Assembly (NCBI RefSeq): GCF_000938255.1
Contig: NZ_JYMR01000023.1
Span: 372,001-436,000 of the forward strand
Length of the DNA stretch: 64,000 nt
Reading direction: 5' to 3'
Source of the DNA: Bradyrhizobium sp. LTSP849
Lineage (GTDB): Bacteria > Pseudomonadota > Alphaproteobacteria > Rhizobiales > Xanthobacteraceae
Shown here one piece after another: positions 16,340 through 24,397 of the stretch. The first letter of the stretch is position 1; every line of letters starts with the position of its first letter. The translations under genes were made by a program, and so were the position numbers. Under the pieces are notes generated by a model, which saw only the letters and a program-made list of their open reading frames with translations, was not told where the DNA came from and searched no databases.

Positions 16340-17497
16340 ATGTCCAGTTCTCCCGATGTCGCCCGCATGAAGCGAGAGCTCGCAAGGCTCGTCGCAATCG
16401 ATACGCAGAATCCTCCCGGCCACGAGGCTCCTGCCGCGCAATATCTGCGCGAGTTGCTTGCGAACGAGGGCTTCGAGGTATCGTTCCAGGAGTACAAGCC
16501 GGGACGCATCAACGTCGTCGCGCGGCTCGAGAACGGTGCCGGCCCGGTGTTCGCGTTCAACACCCATATGGATGTCGTGCCGGTTGGCGACGGCTGGTCC
16601 TCGGATCCTTTTGCCCTGACCGAACGCGATGGACGGCTCTACGGCCGCGGCGCCTGCGACTGCAAGGGACCGTTGGCGGCGATGTTGGAGGCCATGCGCA
16701 TGCTGGCAGCCGATCGCGCGGCGTGGTCAGGCACGCTGCTCGGCGTCTTCGTGGCCGACGAGGAAATTGCCAGCGAAGGCGCCAAATTCTACGCCGCGGG
16801 TCGCCCAAAGATTGATGCTGCGGTTGTCGGCGAGCCGACCTCCAATGCCATCTTCTCCGCGCACAAGGGCAGCCTGCGCCCGGTGGTGCGGGTACACGGT
16901 GTATCAGCGCATTCCGGAACGCCGCATCTTGGCGAGAACGCGATCTACCGGGCCGGTGAATTGCTTGGGCTTGTCGCCGAGCATCACGACAAGGTGGTGC
17001 GTCACCACAGCCATCCGCTGGTCGGGGCGGCGAGCCTCACGGTCACCAGGATCAACGGTGGCCACGCGGACAACGTGTTGCCTGGCGGCTGCGACCTTCT
17101 GCTCGATCGCCGGATGGTGCCTGGAGAGGATGAGGAGGCCGTCAAGCGCGAGATCGATCAGCTTCTCGTGGTCGCGCGCGAGCGCTTCGGCCTGCGCGCC
17201 GAAATCGTCGACTACAAGGCGACGACGGGCGGGGCGACGGAAACGGCGGCGGATAGTCCGATCGTGCAGGCGAGCCTTGCTGCAAGTCGCGCCCACGGTG
17301 TGACAAAGCCGGGTCCGTTCGGCTTCCAGGGCGCTTGCGATCTCGTGCATTTCAGCAGCGTCGGTGCGCAGGGGACCGTGATCGGCCCGGGCGATCTCGC
17401 CGTCGCCCACAAGCCCGACGAGTTCGTGCCGGTCGACGAATTCGTCACCGCCAGCCTGATCTATCGCGACGTGGCGAAAGCCATGCTGCGCAACTAG
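16340..17497 (+). CDS. M20-family amidohydrolase (ArgE/DapE-like deacylase)
   Basis: A 385-residue zinc amidohydrolase. All canonical M20 features are present: THMDVVP with metal His and Asp, GRGACDCKG with the bridging Asp, the ADEE catalytic/metal Glu pair, GEPT, and the dimerisation-domain His (HSGTP). Such enzymes remove acyl groups from N-acyl amino acids. The next gene encodes an enolase-superfamily protein; N-succinyl amino-acid racemases and M20 desuccinylases are often neighbours, so an N-acyl amino-acid substrate is plausible. The ATG at 16340 is 22 bases after the ATPase gene. Confidence 0.88.
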   Translation: MSSSPDVARMKRELARLVAIDTQNPPGHEAPAAQYLRELLANEGFEVSFQEYKPGRINVVARLENGAGPVFAFNTHMDVVPVGDGWSSDPFALTERDGRLYGRGACDCKGPLAAMLEAMRMLAADRAAWSGTLLGVFVADEEIASEGAKFYAAGRPKIDAAVVGEPTSNAIFSAHKGSLRPVVRVHGVSAHSGTPHLGENAIYRAGELLGLVAEHHDKVVRHHSHPLVGAASLTVTRINGGHADNVLPGGCDLLLDRRMVPGEDEEAVKREIDQLLVVARERFGLRAEIVDYKATTGGATETAADSPIVQASLAASRAHGVTKPGPFGFQGACDLVHFSSVGAQGTVIGPGDLAVAHKPDEFVPVDEFVTASLIYRDVAKAMLRN

Positions 17498-17507
17498 GAC
17501 CTGAAAT

Positions 17508-18608
17508 TTGCGCGTCTCATTGCATTCGGCCGATCTGCACTACGGCGGTGGGCTCGTTCTCCACACGGCATCGTCGGGCAGCATCGCCAGCCTGAAGGAG
17601 ATCTACCTGCGGCTCGATGACGGTGACACCGTCGGCATCGGCGAGGTGCGGGCCAACATTGCCTACCTCAATGGCTATGATGAGAAGACCGTGGTGGAAT
17701 TCGCGATCGCCGCCGTTCGCGAGGTCGACTGGAGGCGCGATCCGCTTGATCTGATCGCGATGATGACGCTTTGGGAGGCGCCCTACATCGCACCGGTCCG
17801 CACTTTGATCGATTGCGCGTTGCATGATCTCGTCGCGCGTCGGGAGCGCAAGAGCGTTGCCGCCTGGCTTGGCGCGCCGCGACGGGATGTGACCTGCAAG
17901 ACGAACCAGACCCTGTTCTGGTCCTCGTACGAAGATTTCCTGGCCCAGGCGCAGGCTTATGTCGATCGCGGCTACACGGATCTCAAGGTGCGCATCGCCG
18001 TCGGTGACTTTGCGGAAGATCTGCGCCGTATCGCGGCCCTGCGTGAGCGTTTTGGCGGGCGGGTGAAAATCGCTGCGGACGCAAACGGACGCTGGATGGC
18101 CGATGAGGCGCTTGCAAAGCTTGATGCGCTCGCCGGGTACGATCTCGCCTATGTCGAGCAACCGGTGCCGCCCGGCAACTGGGCGAGCATCGATGAACTC
18201 GCGCGGCGAAGCCCGATTCCCGTGATGCTCGACGAGAGCATCGCCACGACCAATGATGTCGCACAGATCTGCTCATATGGGGGGCGGGTGTTTGCGCACC
18301 TCAAGCTCGTGAAGCTCGGCGGCATTGCGCCAACCGTTGCGGCCGCGCGAAAACTGTCTGAGGCAGGCGTGCCCTTCATGATCGGTCAGATGAACGAAGG
18401 GGCCGCTGCCACCGCGGCGGCGCTGCACGTCGCCTGCGCGACACTGCCTGAATTCGCCGAGCTCTATGGAGCTGACGGGCTCGTCGATGATCCGGTTTCG
18501 GGCATCTTCTACACCGCTGGGGCGGTCCATGCGGAGCGTACTCCCGGCCTCGGCGTCGCCTTCGACGCCGCCACCACCAAGCTTATTGGAGACTACAGAT
18601 ATGGCTAG
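17508..18608 (+). CDS. Enolase-superfamily (mandelate racemase/muconate lactonizing) protein
   Basis: A 366-residue enolase-superfamily enzyme of the muconate-cycloisomerase branch. Metal ligands are in ADANGRW, YVEQPVP and LDESIAT, and the acid/base Lys is in HLKLVKLGG. The other base motif, usually KxK, reads LKVRI, so the second Lys is Arg. The expected chemistry is proton abstraction next to a carboxylate: epimerisation, N-acyl amino-acid racemisation or cycloisomerisation. The start is TTG at 17508, ten bases after the M20 gene. The stop overlaps the start of the next gene by 8 bases. Confidence 0.85.
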   Translation: MRVSLHSADLHYGGGLVLHTASSGSIASLKEIYLRLDDGDTVGIGEVRANIAYLNGYDEKTVVEFAIAAVREVDWRRDPLDLIAMMTLWEAPYIAPVRTLIDCALHDLVARRERKSVAAWLGAPRRDVTCKTNQTLFWSSYEDFLAQAQAYVDRGYTDLKVRIAVGDFAEDLRRIAALRERFGGRVKIAADANGRWMADEALAKLDALAGYDLAYVEQPVPPGNWASIDELARRSPIPVMLDESIATTNDVAQICSYGGRVFAHLKLVKLGGIAPTVAAARKLSEAGVPFMIGQMNEGAAATAAALHVACATLPEFAELYGADGLVDDPVSGIFYTAGAVHAERTPGLGVAFDAATTKLIGDYRYG

Positions 18609-19773
18609 CGACGGCGTCGAGCAGGGCTCTGAATCAGCATTCCCGAAACAGGAGTACGACGGGCGGGTCGCGCGCGCACGCGCGCTCCTTGCAAAAGCCG
18701 GCATCGACGTCATGGTCGTCACCGGGCCCGAGAACATCTTCTACCTCACGGGCCAGCAGACGCCGGGCTATTACACGTTTCAGGCGCTGGTCCTGCCGGT
18801 GGAGGGCGAGCCTGCCTTCGTCGTTCGGCAGCTCGAATATTTCAACTTCATCTCAAACACCTTCATTGCGAATGCGGAAGTTTACCAGGACGGCGACCTG
18901 CCGGTGAATTTCCTGGTGAACGTTATCAAGGCGCGCGGCTGGGCGTCGAAGCGCATCGCGATCGATAAGCGCGGCTGGTTCTTACCCGTCGCGACTTATG
19001 AAGCGCTCCAGGACAAGCTCGGAATAGTACATGATGGTGCGGGGATCATCGAGCAGCTTCGTATCGTGAAATCGGCGGCCGAGCTCGAGAAGATCGCCAC
19101 CGCGGCATCCTATGTCGACGCCGGCATGCGTGCGGGGCTCGCGGCGGTGAAGCGTGGTGCAAGCGACAACGACCTGGTCTCCGCCATGGTCGGAACGTCG
19201 ATCGCCGCAGGCTCCGAATATGTCGGCATGGAGCCGCTGGTCTCGGTCGGCCGCCGTTCCGGCGTGCCGCACGGCACCTGGCGGCGCGGACGGATCGGGG
19301 CCGACGATCCCGTGTTCCTGGAAATGGCGGCAAGCCACGACCGCTACCACGCCGCGCTGATGCGCAGCGCCTGGCTCGGCACCATGCCGCAAATCGCGAT
19401 CGACATGGAGAAGACCTGCCAGGATGGGCTTTCCGCGGCGCTGGAGGCGATCAAGCCGGGCGCGATCTGCGAGGCGCCGCATCTGGCCTGTCAGCAGGTC
19501 ATCGACCGTGCCGGCTACACCGAGAACTTCAGGAAGCGCGTGGGCTACAGCATCGGCATCGCCTTTGCGCCCGATTGGGGCGAGGGCGGCGCGCTCAGCC
19601 TCTACACCGGCGTCACCACCGAGCTGCGGCCGGGCATGACGTTCCATTTGCCGGTTGCCTTGCGGATCTACGGCCAGTTCACGGTCGGCGTCAGCGAGAC
19701 CGTGATGGTCACCGAAACCGGCTGCCGGCCGCTCGGCACGATCAATCGTCCGATCCTGCGCATCGCAGGCTGA
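18601..19773 (+). CDS. M24 (creatinase-like) pita-bread-fold hydrolase without metal ligands
   Basis: A 390-residue protein with the creatinase N-domain (LAKAGIDVMVVTGPENIFYL) and the pita-bread C-domain. The usual M24 metal ligands are lost: the first Asp is Glu in VFLEMAASHDRYH, the second Asp is Ala (AALMRS), and the His is Tyr (GYSIG). The creatinase-type segment RSGVPHGT is kept. It is therefore more like metal-free creatinase than an Xaa-Pro aminopeptidase, and may hydrolyse a C-N bond of a small amidine or cyclic compound. The ATG at 18601 follows TTGGAG and overlaps the previous gene. It ends the operon, convergent with the next gene. Confidence 0.8.
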   Translation: MASDGVEQGSESAFPKQEYDGRVARARALLAKAGIDVMVVTGPENIFYLTGQQTPGYYTFQALVLPVEGEPAFVVRQLEYFNFISNTFIANAEVYQDGDLPVNFLVNVIKARGWASKRIAIDKRGWFLPVATYEALQDKLGIVHDGAGIIEQLRIVKSAAELEKIATAASYVDAGMRAGLAAVKRGASDNDLVSAMVGTSIAAGSEYVGMEPLVSVGRRSGVPHGTWRRGRIGADDPVFLEMAASHDRYHAALMRSAWLGTMPQIAIDMEKTCQDGLSAALEAIKPGAICEAPHLACQQVIDRAGYTENFRKRVGYSIGIAFAPDWGEGGALSLYTGVTTELRPGMTFHLPVALRIYGQFTVGVSETVMVTETGCRPLGTINRPILRIAG

Positions 19774-19774
19774 A

Positions 19775-20713
19775 TCACGGCATGCGGGATTTTGCCAGCA
19801 CGCAGTGAATGCCCTTGTTGCCGTCGACCAGCTGGGTGACCCGGAGGTCGGCGGCGATGGAGCAGAGCGTGTAGGCATCCTGCGCGCTGAGGCCGCATTT
19901 TTCGCGGATCAGCGCAATCATGTCGCGCAGCGCGGCCTTGGCCGCATCATCGAGATCTTCGTCGAAGCCCATCGTGATCCAGTCGGACGCAGTTTCCGCG
20001 CGCGGCGAGGCGAGGCGTAGATCGCGCCTGACGTGGAATTCGAAGGTGCCGGTGAGCGCGGCCTCGATCGCGGTCAGGCAGACTTCGCCGTCGCCCTGGA
20101 GCACGTGGCCATCGCCCGCGGAGAACAGCGCGCCCGGCACGAACACGGGAAAATAGATCGTGGTGCCGACGCCGAGTTCCTTGTTGTCCATGTTGCCGCC
20201 AAAGGCCCGCGGCTCCTTTGAGGACAGCCGGCCCCAACCCGGCGGCGGCGCGACGCCGAAATTGCCGAAGAAGGGCGCCAGCGGCAGCTCCTGCCCCCAC
20301 GGGAGTTTTGCAACGTTGCGCGCGCGGTCCAGCGGAATGTGGATGCGGCGGAATTCGGGAAAATCCTCCGGCAGCGTGCCGAGCGTCGGGACCTGGAGAT
20401 TCCAGCCCCAGTTGCAGCGCAGTTCGATGTTGAGAACGCGCACTTCGAGAATATCGCCCGGCTCGGCGCCCTCGATGTGGATCGGTCCGGTGAGGAGGTG
20501 CGGCCCCGGACCGCGGAACGTGCTTGCCAGCACCTCCGCATGTCCGGGAACGACGTCGAAGCCGAGCGACGGATCTGGCAGATCATCCGGCTCGCCGGAG
20601 AGGGTCTCGATGGTCACGCGGTCTCCGGATGCAATCCGGAGTACCGGCTTCAGTTGTCCATCCCAAAGTCCCCACTGGACGTTTCCGGGCGTGGATCGAA
20701 GAACGAAGTCCAT
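19775..20713 (-). CDS. Acetamidase/formamidase family protein
   Basis: A 312-residue FmdA/AmdA-family amidase that hydrolyses small amides to acid and ammonia. Family features are the N-terminal beta-rich domain (LRIASGDRVTIETLSG), GPIHIEGAEPGDILEVRV near residues 75-92, GGNMDNKELGVGTTIYFPV and SAGDGHVLQGDGEV with the metal Asp/His. The C-terminal helices carry AYTLCSIAADLRVTQLVD. It lies 24 bases downstream of the NCS1 permease gene on the same strand, so the two probably form one operon that imports and hydrolyses a small amide or N-heterocycle. Length is normal. Confidence 0.9.
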   Translation of the reverse strand: MDFVLRSTPGNVQWGLWDGQLKPVLRIASGDRVTIETLSGEPDDLPDPSLGFDVVPGHAEVLASTFRGPGPHLLTGPIHIEGAEPGDILEVRVLNIELRCNWGWNLQVPTLGTLPEDFPEFRRIHIPLDRARNVAKLPWGQELPLAPFFGNFGVAPPPGWGRLSSKEPRAFGGNMDNKELGVGTTIYFPVFVPGALFSAGDGHVLQGDGEVCLTAIEAALTGTFEFHVRRDLRLASPRAETASDWITMGFDEDLDDAAKAALRDMIALIREKCGLSAQDAYTLCSIAADLRVTQLVDGNKGIHCVLAKSRMP

Positions 20714-20737
20714 GATCTCCCCCTACATGACCCGCCG

Positions 20738-22156
20738 TCACCTCCCTGCGGTGCTCGCAACGATCGAAGAGCTCGAGGTCACGTGCTTGCCGAGCACGAG
20801 ATAGACCAGGCCTGCGACCCCGATCCCGAACAGCCAGCTCAGATCGGCGCCGCCCAGCAGATTGATCGAGACCGGCCCCTGGAGCGCGCCGACCAGACCG
20901 TCTTCCATCGACCATCCGGCAGCGAGACCTGCAAGGAAGGCGATCATGCCCGCCCAGTTGATGTCGCCATAGGCGCTGGTCTCCGGCGACCGATAGAGCT
21001 CGGCGACGTCGATCTTGCCCTTTCGCTTGATGAAGAAATCCGCGAGCACCACGCCGGCCCACGGGCTCATCCACAACAGCAGGCTGATCATCCAATTGTC
21101 GAACGCCTTGGCGAAGGACGGCGCGAAGATGAAGTACAGCGTGACCAGATAGCCGGCGACGCCCACGATGACGGTGAGCCAGAAGCGCGAGAGCTTCAGC
21201 CCCGCGCTGAGCGCCGCCAGTCCCGCCGAATAGACGTTGAGGATGTTGGTGGCGATCGGGCCGTGCAGCACCATCAGCAGAACCAGGATGCTGACCGGTC
21301 CGCCGAACACCGCGCTGACCATCTTGGCGGGATCGGTGTCCAGCGTCGTCGAGGCGATGGTCGCGCCGAGCGTGGCGAGCCAGACCGTCGGCACGAACAT
21401 GCCGATATAGCTGTACCAGAACACGGACTTCGACGGCACGCTTCGCGGCACGAAGCGCGAATAGTCGGACGCCCAGGTAACCCAGGAAATGCCCCAGCCG
21501 ACGCCGATCGCGGTCATCAGCAGCGTCAGCATCGCAAGATGCGCACCGGGCGGCAGCGACGTCGTGAGCCCCCAATTGACGACGCCGGGGCGCGTCCACG
21601 CCAGGATGCTCATGAGCACCATAATGGCGATGGTCGGCGGCACCGTGTATTTCTCGAAGGTGCGGATGGCGTAGAAACCGTAGACCCCGATCAAGACCTG
21701 CGCCGCCATCACCAGCGTGATGATGACGATCTCGATCAGCCAGGTGTCGGGAACGCCGAACTGGCCGAGAATGCCGATCGAGATCTTCACCGGGAAGTAG
21801 GTGTTCACGCCGATCCAGCACAACGTCATCAGAAACATCAGGATGCTGGGCAGGTAGGCGCCGCGGACGCCGAACGCGGATCGGCTGAGCACCATCTGAT
21901 TGACGCCGGTCTTGTGTCCCATCACCGTGAAGGCGGCGAAGATCGCGCAGCCGACGATGTTGCCGATGATGATGACCGCGATCGTTTCCATCAGCCCGAG
22001 CTTCAGGATGATGCCGAGCGCGCCGAGCGCCCAGTTGACCGGAGCGATGTTGGCGCCCGCCCAGATCCACATCTGCTGTGGTCCGGTCGAGTCCCGGTCT
22101 GCGTCGGGAATAGGCTCGATGCTGTGAATGTCAGCGCGAAGTTCGGTATCCGTCAT
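20738..22156 (-). CDS. NCS1-family permease (cytosine/purine/allantoin type)
   Basis: A 472-residue inner-membrane transporter with about 12 hydrophobic segments. Family signs are the N-terminal MWIWAGANIAPVNWALGALG, GHKTGVNQMVLSRSAFGVRG and WVTWASDYSRFVP. NCS1 proteins import nucleobases, hydantoins, allantoin and related N-heterocycles with Na+ or H+. The ATG at 22156 is chosen over one 24 bases upstream because GGGGG lies before it. A candidate operator at 22169-22186 sits 13 bases ahead of the start. Its partner enzyme is the amidase downstream; the divergent enzymes at 23080-28796 may be part of the same regulon. Confidence 0.88.
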   Translation of the reverse strand: MTDTELRADIHSIEPIPDADRDSTGPQQMWIWAGANIAPVNWALGALGIILKLGLMETIAVIIIGNIVGCAIFAAFTVMGHKTGVNQMVLSRSAFGVRGAYLPSILMFLMTLCWIGVNTYFPVKISIGILGQFGVPDTWLIEIVIITLVMAAQVLIGVYGFYAIRTFEKYTVPPTIAIMVLMSILAWTRPGVVNWGLTTSLPPGAHLAMLTLLMTAIGVGWGISWVTWASDYSRFVPRSVPSKSVFWYSYIGMFVPTVWLATLGATIASTTLDTDPAKMVSAVFGGPVSILVLLMVLHGPIATNILNVYSAGLAALSAGLKLSRFWLTVIVGVAGYLVTLYFIFAPSFAKAFDNWMISLLLWMSPWAGVVLADFFIKRKGKIDVAELYRSPETSAYGDINWAGMIAFLAGLAAGWSMEDGLVGALQGPVSINLLGGADLSWLFGIGVAGLVYLVLGKHVTSSSSIVASTAGR

Positions 22157-22168
22157 GGCGTCCCCCAA

Positions 22169-22186
22169 TACGAAGCACACTTCGCA
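22169..22186. promoter_or_regulatory. Candidate MarR operator, NCS1 permease side
   Basis: TACGAAGCACACTTCGCA matches the perfect palindrome at 23017-23034 at 15 of 18 positions. It lies 13 bases upstream of the permease start codon, inside its leader or promoter. The MarR gene between the two sites (22427-22921) is the obvious regulator. Confidence 0.6.
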
Positions 22187-22426
22187 TCGGTTGCAGCATA
22201 AATCGTGCCACTGCCTGCCGGGTGCCGGCGGCAGGGATGATGCGACTGCTAGAGGCTGCGTGCCTTGCGCCGGATTGCACTTGAGTTTTCAAGCGCGAGC
22301 CGACCTCATGCGTCGAGGCATTTGCTTCGCTGCCGGGATGTCTGACGCGAAGGAGTCCGTCGCGGCGGCGAGCAGCGGTGCGATGACAAATTGGGCAACC
22401 CAACTCAAAAGCGCAGCAGTCGGCGA

Positions 22427-22921
22427 CTATTCAAATAGGGCAGCAGCGCTGTCACGGCTGGGATTGCCTGCCACGATGCGCTGCATCATCTCGATGAACA
22501 GCGCCTGTTCCTTCTCGCTGAGATCACCCAGCGTCGCGCGGTGCGCCCGTCGCGCCGCCCCCTCGATCTTGACGAGCAGGGCGGCGCCGGCCGGCGTCAG
22601 GCGGCACAATCGCGCCCGGCGATCGTCCTTGTTGACGGCGCGTTCAACCAGGTTTCGTGCGGCGAGCCGCTTCAACGCGCCGGTCGTCGTGGTCCGATCG
22701 AGGGCGATATCGGCCGCCAGGCTGGTCTGATCGGCCGTTTCGCGTGCCGCCAGCGCAGAGAGCAGGCTGTATTGCAGCGGCGTGACCTCGAACGCACCGC
22801 ATGCCTCCTGGAAGAGCGCGACGTGAATCTGGTGCAGTCGTCGGATCAGATATCCGGGACGTTGGGACAATGGCCACGGGCGATGCTTGGCCCCGCTGCG
22901 ACGTGTCTTCGCTTGCCGCAA
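22427..22921 (-). CDS. MarR-family transcriptional regulator
   Basis: A 164-residue MarR protein with the expected winged helix: TPLQYSLLSALAARETADQ, the recognition helix region ALDRTTTTGALKRLAARNLV, and the wing NKDDRRARLCRLTPAG. The start is TTG at 22921, supported by GGAGAG seven bases upstream; the next ATG would cut into the fold. It is divergent from the amidohydrolase gene at 23080, and the permease-amidase operon follows it on the same strand. Matching palindromes on both sides (22169-22186 and 23017-23034) make it the probable repressor of both transcription units, relieved by a pathway substrate. Confidence 0.88.
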   Translation of the reverse strand: MRQAKTRRSGAKHRPWPLSQRPGYLIRRLHQIHVALFQEACGAFEVTPLQYSLLSALAARETADQTSLAADIALDRTTTTGALKRLAARNLVERAVNKDDRRARLCRLTPAGAALLVKIEGAARRAHRATLGDLSEKEQALFIEMMQRIVAGNPSRDSAAALFE

Positions 22922-23016
22922 TGCACGCTCTCCCGACTTGGAACTCCGTCGCGCTTAGCTCGATTCGAGTGCGCTCGCCACCACCAGATCATGGCACGAA
23001 GTTTGCTTTTGTAAAA

Positions 23017-23034
23017 TACGAAGCATGCTTCGTA
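23017..23034. promoter_or_regulatory. Candidate MarR operator, amidohydrolase side (perfect 18-base palindrome)
   Basis: TACGAAGCATGCTTCGTA is a perfect palindrome, 46 bases upstream of the amidohydrolase start at 23080. A degenerate relative, ACGAAGTTTGCTTTTGTA, lies just upstream at 22996-23013. The similar site at 22169-22186 is in the other control region of the same regulator. Confidence 0.68.
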
Positions 23035-23079
23035 ATTCGAGGGCGGGGCAACCGCCTGCGCGAGATAGAGGAGAGCGCC

Positions 23080-24372
23080 ATGTCCGTCACGACCAGCTCG
23101 GTCACTGCCAGCTTCGACCTTCTGCTGCGAGGCGGTCGCGTGATCTGTCCGGCGTCGGGCGTGGACGGTATCAGGGATGTTGCCATACGCAACGGCAAGA
23201 TCGCGGCCGTCGCGCCGGATATCCTGCCGACCAGCGCGAAGGAGGTGGTCGATGTCGGCGGCAAGCTCGTGCTGCCCGGGCTGATCGACACCCATGCGCA
23301 TGTCTACCAATATGTCTCCGGCCGCTTCGGCATGAATGCCGACATGGTCGGCGTGCAGTCGGGCGTGACGACGCTGGTCGATCAGGGTGGTCCGTCCTGC
23401 ATGACGCTGCCCGGCTTTCGTCACTTCATCGCGGAGCCCGCGGCCTCACGCGTCTATGCCTTCCTGTCCGCTTATCTCGTCGGTGGCCTCGAGGGGCACT
23501 ACTATCCGAAGCTCTATAGCCCCGACGGTGTCGACATCGACGCGACCGTCAAATCGGCGACGGCCAATCTCGACCTCGTCCGCGGCATCAAGGCGCATGC
23601 CGAAATCGGCGGTTTCGCGCGCTGGGGCATTCGCGTCATCGAGATGGCGGCGGAGATCGGCAAGCGCGCCGATTTGCCGGTCTATGTGCATTTCGGCCAG
23701 CTCTGGGGCCTGCCCGAGAGCGGCGCCAATGGCGAAGATGCGGACACGATCCTGACGCGGGTGATCCCGTTGCTGCGCGAAGGCGACATTCTCGCGCATC
23801 CCTTCACGCGCCATCCCGGCGGCTTCGTCAATCGTGAAGGCGAAGTGCATCCGGTGATCCAGGCCGCACTCGATCGCGGCCTGAAGGTCGATGTCGGTCA
23901 TGGCAGTCACTTCTCGTATCGGCTCGCGAAAAAGGCGATTGCCGTCGGCATCGTTCCGGCCACGCTGGGCGCCGACATTCACGGCTACAACACGCATGTG
24001 CCAGCTCCAGCCGGGACGCCCGATCAGCACGAGGACGACGAGAACCATCCCTTCGCGAGCCAGGCCAAGTTCAGCCTGGTCCAGGCGATGAGTTCGATGA
24101 TGGCGCTCGGCCTGTCGCTGGAGCAGGTGGTGCCGATGGTCACCTCCAATCCGGCCAAGATGCTCGGCCGCACGGGGGAGATCGGCGCCCTCAAGGTCGG
24201 CATGGAGGCCGACGTCTCCGTTCTCACGGAGCAGAACGGCCGCTTCGTCCTGCGCGACAACGAGAAGAATGAGGTCATCGCTGAGCGCCTGCTTCAGCCG
24301 GCCTTCTGCCTGCGCGCCGGCACGCGCTTTGACGCTGTCGCGCCGATCCTGCCGCAGGCTATTGCGGCGTAG
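23080..24372 (+). CDS. Amidohydrolase (dihydroorotase-like / amidohydrolase-deacetylase family)
   Basis: A 430-residue TIM-barrel metal hydrolase. Metal motifs are visible as DTHAHVY (HxH) near residue 70, the candidate carbamylated Lys in GIKAHAEI (about 170), His in VYVHFGQ and LAHPFTRH, and Asp in GADIHGY (about 300). The ends form the small beta-sandwich domain typical of the family, with MEADVSVL near the C-terminus. The ATG at 23080 follows GAGGAGAG. Enzymes of this group open cyclic amides or remove acyl groups. It leads an operon with a molybdenum hydroxylase, so it may open a ring hydroxylated by that enzyme. The substrate is not known. Confidence 0.85.
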   Translation: MSVTTSSVTASFDLLLRGGRVICPASGVDGIRDVAIRNGKIAAVAPDILPTSAKEVVDVGGKLVLPGLIDTHAHVYQYVSGRFGMNADMVGVQSGVTTLVDQGGPSCMTLPGFRHFIAEPAASRVYAFLSAYLVGGLEGHYYPKLYSPDGVDIDATVKSATANLDLVRGIKAHAEIGGFARWGIRVIEMAAEIGKRADLPVYVHFGQLWGLPESGANGEDADTILTRVIPLLREGDILAHPFTRHPGGFVNREGEVHPVIQAALDRGLKVDVGHGSHFSYRLAKKAIAVGIVPATLGADIHGYNTHVPAPAGTPDQHEDDENHPFASQAKFSLVQAMSSMMALGLSLEQVVPMVTSNPAKMLGRTGEIGALKVGMEADVSVLTEQNGRFVLRDNEKNEVIAERLLQPAFCLRAGTRFDAVAPILPQAIAA

Positions 24373-24397
24373 CCGCGCGGTGAAGGAGAACGCGGAG

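Noticed and set aside
20339..22201. 620-codon plus-strand open frame opposite the NCS1 permease
   Set aside because: The translation is extremely rich in Arg, Asp, Gln and His, a mirror of membrane-protein codons.
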